DNA of 64,000 bases, taken from Paralichthys olivaceus (taxonomy: Eukaryota; Chordata; Actinopteri; Pleuronectiformes; Paralichthyidae). Below the pieces are notes generated by a model. It worked only from the letters and a program-made list of their open reading frames with translations, was not told where the DNA came from and ran no database searches. Below, in pieces: positions 43,492 through 53,212 of the stretch (position 1 is the first letter of the stretch; each line of letters opens with the position of its first letter). Location of the stretch: the NCBI RefSeq assembly GCF_024713975.1, contig NC_091112.1, positions 5,025,001 through 5,089,000 on the forward strand, given 5' to 3'. Position numbers and translations under genes: made by a program.

Positions 43492-44616
43492 ACTTGCATA
43501 TCTTTATCTTTATACTTACTACATCTTTATACATTTATGCTGTCTGTGATATACTGCTATTTAGTAAATAACAGTGAATTCATTTATATATACATATATT
43601 TGTGTGTATGTATATATAGCACATAGCATTTTATACCCATATTCATTTTTATACCATACCTGCCTATATACATAATTTGATATTATATAATATGCATTAT
43701 TATAATATTTTCTTATGTTGTGATTTGAAATTGATGACAGCATTACGGTAAAGCAAAGCGCACTACAAAATAGTCCAAGCTTTTTAGGGTTACAGCGCCA
43801 CGTGCTGGTCTGTTCTTCTATAACAGCCTCGCACACATCTGCCTGCATCAGCCTTCAGGACAATTCATGGCACTCGATTGCTTCTCGTGGGTCATTATAA
43901 CTTTTTATTTAGAAAGTTCAGCCTCTTGTCTCCTCCTTGAATTAAGTCCCTCGATGCACACATCCATCCATTACTTATACCACACTGCACCGTGCTGGGA
44001 TTATTGTGTGAGCTATCAGACCTCAAATTAATTTGAAATTCAGTCAGGAATAGACACTGTTCAGCTGCTTGTTGAGCCTGGGCTTTGCCACGCAGCAGAA
44101 TTACAGTCTTTATTGAAAAAGTTAAGGCTTTAGTCCCTTCAGGCTTGAGTGGGTCTGAGTAGATTAGGATTAGGATGCCTATCACTTAATTTACATTATT
44201 CGTTTAAATTTGGTTTTACGGGCTGGATTTCTCCTCCGTTTTATCTGAAACACGTGTTGTGTAATAATGACCTGGAGTCATTTCTTTCCACTTATTCTCC
44301 CTTTCTTAATAAAGACCACCTTTCCTTATCTGCACCATGCAACACTGATGTGGAAAACACTGTCTCCAGTTCACTCCACTGCCCACAACTTCTTAACTGC
44401 AGAGAGAGTGCTGTTAACTTGCCAGGTTGAATGAGTGTTACTCTTACAATCCCCATCTGCTGCGCCGCCAGACCAACTGAGGCTTGCCATTTGGAAATGA
44501 GTTTCTCCATAATCATCCAGCATAGTGTGTTTTAATTTGGACAAGTGGTGGCGAGTGGGTAGAGGCAGGTGGAGGGATGAGGACGTGGCCCCTGCTCTTT
44601 TGCTGAGTTATAAATT

Positions 44617-44893
44617 ACCTCCACGAAGAAGGTTGTTTTCATCTGGGTTTATTTGTCCATTTGTTAGTTAGCAGGATTATTTAAAGGACTAATGGACGGT
44701 GGTCTGTGTGGATCAGGATCCAGGAACATGAGTTAAGGTGTTTAACATTTTCCTTAATTTCTCACAGTTCATGGATGTTATTTTCACGACCAGGCACATT
44801 TACCAGAATGGTGTGTATGATTTGGCACAGATCAAAATAAAAAGCGAATATAAATGTGATTTCACTGTTGGGCCTTGGCAGATTTATTTAGAA
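44617..44893 (+). repeat. dispersed teleost repeat, family D copy 2
   Basis: Modules: ACCTCCACGAAGAAGGTTG, TTTATTTGTCCATTTGTTAG, AGCAGGATTATTTAAAGGAC, GGATCAGGATCCAG and at the end ACTGTTGGGCCTTGGCAGA. The order fits a fish repeat I recall; it shares the Tn-Gttt-type module with 15000-15205. Confidence 0.65.
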
Positions 44894-44951
44894 GTATTTA
44901 AAAAAAAAAATAAAAAAAATCTTATATCCATGGAAAAGTTTGTGAAACGCA

Positions 44952-44994
44952 GGTGTGTGTGTGTCTGTGTGTGTCTGTGTGTGTGTGTGTGTGA
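44952..44994. repeat. interrupted (GT)n microsatellite
   Basis: GT units broken by CT twice. Confidence 0.93.
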
Positions 44995-46572
44995 GCCTCA
45001 GCTGTCCAGAGGTCCTCACCTACTTGAGAGCTCATCTATCATCTCTGATCAAAGTAAATAAAGAAACAACAGAATATATTGATCGCGTCAAGACCAGCTG
45101 ATGAAAAACTCATTGATTTTAAACAGGCTTTTTTCACGTTAATGTCATCGAACCTTATTGAGACAAAACATTCTTGGAGATGCAGCAGACCCACATTCAT
45201 CACACAACGGTGCAGAAAGAAATCCCATCACAGTCACTTTGTGCCGTCGATCACAGACGTAACTGGAAAACAGCAGGGATGAAAATTCAAATTAAATATT
45301 GAACAAATGGACGGCTGAGTATCTCATTACTCTCGTGTGTCTCGTGCAGCAAACTGTAACTGAAGCCTCTGACATGACAAACATCAGGCAGCACAGATTA
45401 CCTTGACAGTGACAGCAGGGTCATGGCAACCCTTCGTCTTATCAAACCTGCCGGGGCTTGAACCTTGAACATGGGGAATGTGTGTGTAGTGGCGGGGGTG
45501 ATGAAAAACTGAAATGGAGATGGACAGAACATCCCTCATGAGGAAATACAAACCATGTAATAATAATTAGCCGAAGGGGTATCAGGGCTAAAACGGATTA
45601 TCGAGACACCTAGTGCATTACTCACACTTTAATTAAATATGCACTGATCTGGTCCCTCCAGGGCTAAGTTCAGATGGAGAGAGTGGGGGGGTAGTACGGT
45701 GTGCTCTGAAGGCAGCAGCACGTTAAGTCTATTCAACCACTCGCCAATTTCACATCAGGAAGTCTCTACACCAGAGAATTAGATTAGTGTATAACTGAAG
45801 GTGTCAGGATGTGAGTCAGCCAATCAGCAGCTGCTATGATTAGTTCTCTGAAGAGACACAAGACTTCATACTGTTGTTTCATGACAAACTTGAGTGTACA
45901 TGCTCCTGCAGTTTGAATGAACCACGTCATGCACTCCATACGCACAAACAAATCTACAGCATGTTGATGTGTTAAGTTATTATTAATGTTATTTTTTTTA
46001 TTAACACTGTGTGCAATATGTATAATTTTGAGTTGCGTTTACTTTAGGTTTTAGTTTAGTTCATACTTCCATTAAAAAGAAAAAAACATTCTACTCTGTT
46101 TAAATTTGTGCAGGAGTATTTCTCTATTGATCTCTTTGTGTGCTCTAATATTGTTTGTACAGTTTATCTATCTGTCAACTCTACACATTTATTAGGGGCT
46201 GGCTTCGTTGTCAATCACATTGACTCCAGTGACCCTTTAGATGCAGCACCTCAGTAGTGAATCACAAGTTCATGCATGTGCAGCAAAACATCGTTCAAAC
46301 CCCACGCCAAACCGTTTTAATATTTTACTCCCTTTAAATTTAACATAAGATAATATAAAGAGCCTGACAGTATTGTCAGAGGGCACCAGCCAGCTACGTG
46401 TCAGTTATTTACGATGCTCTTCTCCGTGTTGCTGTAGCTCAGGTCACCAGTGGCCGTCACAGCAGGAAACGACCGAGCAGGAGAAGGTCAAAACCAAACG
46501 AGCCGTAAACACTTCAGTGTCAGAGGCATGTCAGCGGCCCTGGTACCCGCACACCGGCTCAGGGTCAAACAC

Positions 46573-46598
46573 GGGGGGGGGGGGGGGGGGGGGGGGGG
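46573..46598 (+). repeat. G26 homopolymer
   Basis: 26 consecutive G on the plus strand, flanked by CAAACAC and CAACTGAT. A second short G8 run is at 46681-46688. Confidence 0.95.
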
Positions 46599-46780
46599 CA
46601 ACTGATAAGGCATCAACACGTCCCTGAGGACAACTGAGGATCCATTTGTATGCTTGTTGCTTGGCAACAGAGGAGCTGTGGGGGGGGGCAGTAAAGGGTT
46701 AAACGAATACAGTGCTTTGTCATGAAGGATTTTACGACACTGTAAATTAGATAATATTCATAAAACAGTGTTTGAAAAAA

Positions 46781-47361
46781 GAATATTTTATTGAATAATA
46801 CATTTCAGCTAATACCTTCACATCTGTACAAAAGCAGTGGAAATGTGTTGATGCCCGACGTCTCAGGTTGCTGGTGTAATACTCCACAAGTAGAAATACT
46901 CATTGGTCTTTATTTACATGTATCAGACTGCGCGCAAGTGAGCGACTGACTTTAGCACCGCCCTGCAAGTGTCACGTAAAGTCAGTAAGTAAGATTAGAT
47001 CAACTTTTAGTCTAGAAGTGTAAATGATAGCAGAGAGTCATTAAACATGTAATGATTCAGAAAAGACAAACACAATGCAGAGTGATTTCTATGTTAACAC
47101 AAAGACACTTAAAGGAAACTAACATAATGTGTATTTAAGTTTTAAATGTGGTAAAACTTTTTTGGGGGGGATTGTCAACACAAAGGCACAGTCGCGTGAC
47201 TTTGGCGTTAATGTTGCCGTAAAACACGAGACCTCAGGGTCCAATGAGCAGAGCAGAAGAACGTACAACTGTGATCACTGCGGGAAATTGCAGCTTAAAT
47301 GGTAGCTTGGCTGTTTTCTGCTGTGTGTGCGGACGATGACTGCGGCGGGTTCCTAGACGTG
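46781..47361 (-). other. slc30a8: slc30a8 3'UTR (extent inferred)
   Basis: Minus-strand AATAAA at 46914-46909 and at 46792-46787 are candidate poly(A) signals downstream of the stop codon. No coding signal is present. Confidence 0.5.
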
Positions 47362-47507
47362 TTACATCTTGGGGTCCTCACACAGGGTGCACCCGGGCTT
47401 CAGGTCGGCCTGTCTCTCCATTTGAATGGTAACAGAGTGGAAGTTATAGGAGGAGAAACAAGCCTGTGTCATTTCTCTGAGGACAGTCTGAGCATCCACT
47501 GACTCAT
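47362..47507 (-). CDS. slc30a8: slc30a8 exon 9 with stop
   Basis: The acceptor is TTCTCCACAG. It encodes [13 protein letters not shown] to [12 protein letters not shown] at 47364-47362. The CxxC plus EDP ending parallels human ZnT8 (CLFCEDPCD). Confidence 0.94.
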
Positions 47508-50500
47508 CTGTGGAGAAGAGATGAAGGAAACCACAATAAACTATTGTTAGATTTATATGTGCAGGTAATATTCCTTTTAGAATGAATTGACAGTGTTAAA
47601 GTGTTTAATAGATGATTGTAGCGTCATAGAGCAGCTGTACGCTCACCTATGGCTACATGTGCCGTCAGCACAGCCTGGTTCATGGTGAGGGCCCAGATGC
47701 GGAGGTTGTGCACCGCCGTGACCCCCTTCACCGCCAGGAGACCATCCCGCACCTCGCTGTACTTCACCCCCGCTGGAGTCCCTGAGTCATGCATGGACAA
47801 GATAAAGAGACAAATAGACTAATTATTAGACAGAGAGAATATTTATGGATGAGAGAGTGGAGGACTGAGATCTCAGGTGGAGTTCCATGATTCTATCACC
47901 TATTTTCAATTTGCAAAAAAAGAAATACATAACATGGAAATCTTATCATGAGCTGATTACTCACCTTCCATCAGGACGATGAGGATGTCTCTCATGATGG
48001 CGAAGGTCGTGCATAAGACTAATATGGAGAACAGGAAGGTGCAGATGGGGTCAGCTATCTTATATTCTGGCTGAAAAAAAACATAAAGCAGAAAAATTGG
48101 GTTACACAATACCACAGGAGACATGTATGACAAAAACAAAACACTTTCCCCAGTGCACTTTTTTGCGTCAGTGTATTTCCAGCAGATGAGAAAATCTGAC
48201 TCGACAATCCCCCAGTGTGAAAGAGCGACTCAGGACAATGTCCACAGTTCAACCGCTTCGGACTTTTCACGCTGTGTGCATTCACGCAGAGACCGGTTAC
48301 CTTGAAGAAGATAATGATGGCGCTGACGAGCACGCTGACGCTCTGGAGGAGATCTCCCACCACGTGGACAAAGGCCGCTCGCACACTGGCGTTGGCCTGC
48401 TGAGCCCTCCGTCCTGACAGAGACATAACAGGGCAGTGAAGCCAATTATACAACGGATTAAAAGTCATTATACATTCCATTATAACGTCATTATGGTGGA
48501 TTGTAATTAACCCATAGTAGAGAATAGTGTGCACAGGGGACTGAATCCTAAGGGAGGGTACAAAATAATGACTTGAGGATAGAAACACACCGTGTTCCGC
48601 TCCTTTCTGCTCCACATCTACGTGGTTGTCATGGCTGTGGCCTGAGATCTGATTGTATCCTTTTCCTTTCTCGTCACTGTGGCTGTGACCGTGTGAGCTG
48701 AGCCCGCCGTGACTGTGGCCGTGGCCGGACTGGTGAAGGGTGAGGGCCATGCTGTTGAGACAGGAAACAAAGTCAGTATGAAACGGGTCAACGGCAGCGT
48801 TTAGAAGGTTCCTGGTTCGAGTCCCGAGACAAAACAGATTAAATTACATTTAATACTGATGTTCATCATCTCAAACGATGACCATCAGTGTTGCTCTGCC
48901 GTCTTTAACTGAATCATAAATACTCAGAGAGCCGCTGTGCACTGATAAAAGCTGCATTAATGAGAACTGAGTGTCTGTTTTCCTCACATTATATTGGCCA
49001 GCACCGCACAACCAGAGGTAGCGAGCATGATAGTGCCCTCGATGGTGTAGTCGTCGCTGATGAGGCGCTCCACGGCCAGGTAGACCAACACTCCTGTTAC
49101 CAGCCAGATGGTGAAAACTGACAGCAGAGCGCCAAGGATCTCTGAACGGAGGAGAGAGACGAAAAATTATGGGGGAAACATAATATTTGGAATCACTGGA
49201 AAATCATTCCTGGTGCAGCTGTGGCACTGACGGATGAATAAACGTTACCTGCTCGGTGCCAGCCGTAGCTGAGCTTTTGTGTGGCCTGTCTGGAGGAGAG
49301 CCAGAGGGACAAGAGGCTGATGACAAAGCTGGTGAAGTCGACCAACAGGTGAGCAGCGTCCGTCATCACCGCCAGGCTGCCGGCAAAATACCCACCTGCA
49401 CAGAGACACACACACACACGTGGTGTTGTGTTAGAATCACATCACTTCTGTAAAGCTCAATTTGCACTTTGCAAAACATATATAAAAAATAAGTGAGAAA
49501 ACAGAGAGAATTTGTGATTGAGTGGGGGGGGGAGGATGAAGGAAAGAGGAGGAAGAGGAAGTGAAAGGAGGAAAAAGAAGCTGTTTTCAGGAAATGTTAG
49601 GAAATCGGACGCTTTCACAACAAACCGGAAAACATCTTTCAGATTAGAGGTGGCGTCTGGAGCAGCAGGAGGCAGACAGGAAATCACATGTTTTTGTTTA
49701 CAGCACATCAACACATGGGCGTTGACCCTCATTACCAAAAGCTAGAATCTCGTTTTCCTTCCTAGTTGTATGTAAAATAAACCAGAGACATGGACGAAGG
49801 ATTTAAAGACTCACCGAGGATTTCACCGATCATGAAAATCAGGCAGACGACGGACACCACGTACAGCCTCTTCCTGGCCACTTTCTTCTCTCGTTCACGA
49901 TCCTCCTGAGCGTGGCTGTTGTCATGGCAATGTTTGACGCCACCGATACCGTCTCTCTGGTTGGCCGTGCTGGATGAACGTTAAAAATCAGAAGAAGTCA
50001 GTGGAGTGACAGATAACACTTGATCCTCTTTTCTTTATCTTTTTGAAGTGACTCTTTAAAACTTTCTTAGTGCTTCCAGAAATCATTCTGTTTTGATTTG
50101 ACCTGTCAGTTGTTGTTTTTTTTTTAGCTCTACTGATTAACTGATGAACTTTGACTTTTTTTTTTAGGTAATCCCCACACAGTTTTGTTGTTTTTAAATA
50201 TCTCTAAGCTTTAGAGTCATGATATAATCTTTAAATTCACATATAAATCCTGCGGAATGAAGGCTGCTGTTTTTCCTTCTTGCATTTGAGGAAGTGAACT
50301 TTATATTGAGTTAAATTATTTTTTTTTTCACTCCTTCTGCACCCCTCCCTTTGTTTTTAACCGTGACGTCACCACCAGGGGTGACCGGATACTGAGCTGC
50401 ACAAGCACCAGTGGAATGAGCTGGATGAAGCAAGTGCGCATGCGCAGTTCTGCTCGCGGCAGACCCCAGACCAGTCCCGTGTGAAACATCACAGACATAA

Positions 50501-50813
50501 GGAACGTGGGCAAAGACAAAGCTGAGGAAACCATTTCTTTACAGCGGATTAAAAAAGTTTTAACAAAAAAAAAAAAAAAAAAACGTACGCATGCGTGTGA
50601 TTCATGTCTTTATTCAAACTCACATGTGAAGTGAACACAAATAAAACTACAAAATAAAGTTGTTGCTTCATGATTAATCAAGTTCACATCTTCCTCTGCC
50701 CTGGTTTGACTTGTTAGTTATTAAAAATGGGAGAAATAAAAGTTGTACCTGGTGTAAGTGTGGCTCCCATCTGTCATCAGGGGAACTCTCTCCGGATCCT
50801 TGTTTCTGGACAT
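47362..50813 (-). CDS. slc30a8: SLC30A8/ZnT8 zinc transporter (complete, 393 aa)
   Basis: Nine minus-strand exons: 50813-50749, 49969-49815, 49395-49249, 49141-48988, 48751-48591, 48413-48301, 48070-47965, 47781-47647, 47507-47362; total 1182 nt, all GT-AG. This is a cation diffusion facilitator of the ZnT2/3/4/8 group; ZnT8 moves zinc into insulin granules in exchange for protons. Seen: an N-terminal HCH motif (VKHCHDN), TM2 HLLVD and TM5 HVVGD, each an HxxxD half of the zinc site, a His-rich cytosolic loop with about 11 His, [12 protein letters not shown] entering the C-terminal domain, and a C-terminal CTLC pair. The HCH plus CxxC set and the position between med30 and aard favour ZnT8 over ZnT2. 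Human ZnT8 is 369 aa; the extra length lies mostly in the His loop. Confidence 0.93.
47647..47781 (-). CDS. slc30a8: slc30a8 exon 8 (C-terminal domain)
   Basis: The acceptor is TGACTCAG, the donor CATAG|GTGAGC. It encodes [20 protein letters not shown] and [17 protein letters not shown]. Confidence 0.94.
47965..48070 (-). CDS. slc30a8: slc30a8 exon 7 (TM6)
   Basis: The acceptor is TTTTTTTCAG, the donor GGAAG|GTGAGT. It encodes [19 protein letters not shown] and [10 protein letters not shown]. Confidence 0.95.
48301..48413 (-). CDS. slc30a8: slc30a8 exon 6 (TM5, HVVGD)
   Basis: The acceptor is TCTGTCAG, the donor TTCAAG|GTAACC. It encodes [19 protein letters not shown], with the second zinc-site HxxxD. 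Confidence 0.95.
48591..48751 (-). CDS. slc30a8: slc30a8 exon 5 (His-rich loop)
   Basis: The acceptor is TCAACAG, the donor AACACG|GTGTGT. It begins [16 protein letters not shown] and continues with SSHGHSHSD and [10 protein letters not shown]. Confidence 0.94.
48793..48828 (+). repeat. tRNA-like (B-box) SINE relic
   Basis: GGTTCCTGGTTCGAGTCCCG contains GGTTCGAGTCC, a good pol III B-box. No A-box or cloverleaf fits upstream, so this is a relic of a tRNA-derived repeat, not a tRNA gene. Confidence 0.4.
48988..49141 (-). CDS. slc30a8: slc30a8 exon 4 (TM3-TM4)
   Basis: The acceptor is CCGTTCAG, the donor ATAAT|GTGAGG. It encodes [17 protein letters not shown] and the start of TM4 ([11 protein letters not shown]). 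Confidence 0.94.
49249..49395 (-). CDS. slc30a8: slc30a8 exon 3 (TM2, HLLVD)
   Basis: The acceptor is TCTGTGCAG, the donor GAGCAG|GTAACG. It encodes [19 protein letters not shown] and LSLWLSS, with the first zinc-site HxxxD. Confidence 0.95.
49396..49814 (-). other. slc30a8: slc30a8 intron 2
   Basis: 419-bp intron; purine-rich on the plus strand around 49530-49580. Nothing else. Confidence 0.85.
49815..49969 (-). CDS. slc30a8: slc30a8 exon 2 (HCH motif, TM1)
   Basis: The acceptor is GTTCATCCAG, the donor CTCG|GTGAGT. It encodes [11 protein letters not shown] and TM1 ([16 protein letters not shown]). Confidence 0.93.
49970..50748 (-). other. slc30a8: slc30a8 intron 1
   Basis: 779-bp intron with several T8-T10 runs, an A20 run at 50564-50583, and a GC-richer patch at 50360-50480. 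No exon recognised. Confidence 0.8.
50749..50813 (-). CDS. slc30a8: slc30a8 exon 1
   Basis: ATG at 50813-50811 opens [17 protein letters not shown]; the donor ACCAG|GTACAA leaves two bases. The N-terminus is shorter than human ZnT8 and not alignable, so this start is the least sure boundary of the gene. Confidence 0.75.
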
Positions 50814-52645
50814 GACTGGAAACCGAAGACAATCTAAAACAAAAGCTAAAAAAAAGAATCAAAAACTTAAAAAAAGGCTTCGCAGTGAGTGGACCCCCTC
50901 AGCTCCTCTGTGGTGCTGGATGAAGGGAGTGTTGCTGCAGCCGGTGCTCGGCCTCTCTGAGCAGCCGGGGCGCAAACAGCTGAACCAGATGCAGCCTTGT
51001 GACTCACTCTGTGGGCACCGTGCGCAAATGCTGCGCCCCGGAGACAACTGAGGATGATGAAGATGAAGAGGATGATGATGGAGGAGGAAGGTGATCGGAT
51101 CTAGGATCAGAGATGTGGTGGTTCAAAAACTCTGCAAAGTGTTAAACAACTTAAACTTCATGTTCCCACTCAACCTTTGATTAATTAGGTGATCAAGTAT
51201 CAATATCAGTCCCAATCAGACCCGCCCCTCTCCTCTGTCCAACCGGCACTAAGTGATTATGCAATCAAACATAGTGCCGTGCGCTCCGGCCCTGAGGATC
51301 ACATGACACAGGTTTGGGAGCCATCCAGACTTTTTGGGTCAAACCCAAACCTCATAAAAAAAAAAAAAAAACATTGTTTCACGTGACCAACGGAACCCAA
51401 AGTCTTATAGGTTGAAACTCATACGTTTTGATCAGAAATGTTTTGTCCAGAGTTTCAGCCTGAGAAACAGAGGCTCACTCCAGTGATGTAATAATAAGCG
51501 CTAAAAGAAATGAATGGACCACAGACTGATAATCTCTGCAGCTCTGAAATGTAATGATATGATGTCCTTCCAAAATGTGCCACAGGGCTGCGCCAATCCC
51601 ACGTGTCTCCGGTCCCACTCATCACTATGAAAAAGTGACAGTGTATTAAATTTGGTGCACATATTTAGTTTTCACAGACTTTCTATTCCACCAGGTAGAT
51701 ACTGTTCTGACATATGATCCTCTTTAAATATACACATTTACGTTTACGGCAAAAATGATGAGGTTGCACGAAAATAAAATCCTAAGAAATAGTTTTGTGA
51801 CTCTCCTCTGTCATGTGCACCTTGTTGAGCTTTATGAGGCAAATTGTGATGACTACAGTGAAGAAATGAAGATATATGGAGGAATGCTATATTTGCCTCT
51901 GAAAGGTAGTGGAGAAGAAGTGTTAACGGAAATACCAAAGTAAAGTACAAGTACTTCAAAACTATACTTGAATACAGCACTTTTTAGCTACTTTGCACCA
52001 CTAGTATGGAAATATAAGTAAACATTGATTAAAAAAAGTTGTCAATCATTCATATCCGCTAACAAAGTGATGTCACCAGTGTCCTTCTGTCTCTGTGACA
52101 TCAGCGTTAGGTTCATGAGACACTCACACACTGATACTTGAACACTGCTGTTTTTATTCCCTTTGAGAGCCGTGACGTTTGTTTTCTTGAAAAGGCCTAA
52201 AACCGGAGTGAGTTTGACTCTAAAAATAGCCGTCAGTGTGTCAGGTCTATTTCGGTGAGTAGTGTCTATGGACTCCAAAGAGTGGGCCTGTGTTTGGTTT
52301 GCCAAAGTGTTGTGTGTGTGTGTGGTGTGAAAAGATGGAGTGGGGTGGTTGCTAGGGGTTGCGGAGCGAGGGGAAAATGGCACGAGAAGGGTTAGTTACA
52401 CATGGCTGTTCACACTGTTCCCAAGACCCTGACCCTGAAACACTCACCGGCTCCATGAGAGCGCTGCAGCGCTGTGTGTGTGCACATGTTTGTGTATTTC
52501 ATGTACATGCTCTGTCCTCACTGCATCCTCTTTCAGCAGATCTAACAAAAGATCAGAACCATTGAAACTAAGATGCACAACTGTTGTCACCATGGAAACC
52601 GCCTGCCTCCTCCCCTCCTCACCATCCTGATAATCACTGTGTGTT

Positions 52646-52693
<48 letters not shown>

Positions 52694-53020
52694 TGATGAA
52701 AGGCCCCAAAAGTGGTAAACAGCTCCAGGTCAGGCGTCGGGACAATGCACTGACGTCAGACCTGCTCCGTCACAATTAGACTTAAGTGACACCATTTCAC
52801 TTTGCCACGGAGCCGACGGGGTGATGGTTGAGTGACAGACACCCCCAAAAAAGGAGAGAGAGAGCAGAGGGAGGGCGTAAAGAAGAGAAAGAGAGAGTGA
52901 GTTCCTCATAAGTCCTCAGAGGTGCAAGGGATCTCATAACAGACGAGGCTGTACGTGCAACTACAGCTGAGAAGACGCAGCACAGCACGGCTGTCTAAAG
53001 AAAGGAAAAGCTAACCTAAC
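50814..53020. other. intergenic region between slc30a8 and the AARD-like gene (divergent)
   Basis: Both flanking genes are transcribed away from this interval, so it should hold both promoters; no clear TATA was identified. It contains a GAT-rich stretch (51051-51090), an A15 run near 51357-51371 and an interrupted (GT)n at 52639-52692. No gene recognised. Confidence 0.7.
52639..52692. repeat. interrupted (GT)n microsatellite
   Basis: GT units with two TTT interruptions. Confidence 0.95.
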
Positions 53021-53212
53021 ATGATGGAAGTGGTCCTAACCAGACTGCGGGACTTCTCCTGCAAGACCTCCACCTTCAACGGCTGTGAGGGAGCCGGACA
53101 GAGTGCATGCAGGGAAACTCGGACGAGGACGGAGCACCTCAGAGACACAGTTGGAGGCGAAGGCAGCAGACTGGACATCGAGAGCGCACTGGCCTGGCTG
53201 AGGAGAGAACTG
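53021..53212 (+). CDS. AARD/FAM167-like gene, exon 1
   Basis: ATG 53021, or the adjacent in-frame ATG 53024. 64 codons ending ALAWLRREL at the GT donor. The first half is not conserved with anything I know. Confidence 0.8.

Larger units (their letters stand above)
42931..46780. other. intergenic region between med30 and slc30a8
   Basis: Very AT-rich near 43320-43700 with an (AT)n run at 43470-43491. A family D repeat lies at 44617-44893, GT runs at 44952-44994 and a G26 homopolymer at 46573-46598. Stretches near 43900-44100 and 45540-45700 look unique. No gene recognised. Confidence 0.75.

Noticed and set aside
48055-48750. 231-codon open frame on the minus strand
   Set aside because: It is slc30a8 exon 5 read through the intron into an out-of-phase part of exon 6. 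The spliced exons explain all the conserved residues.
48793-48828. Possible tRNA gene from a B-box-like GGTTCGAGTCC
   Set aside because: No acceptor stem, D arm or anticodon arm can be folded around it; treated as a SINE relic.
52359-52565. Short open frame upstream of the AARD-like gene as a possible extra exon
   Set aside because: No in-phase donor leads to 53021, and the ATG at 53021 gives a protein parallel in layout to aard.
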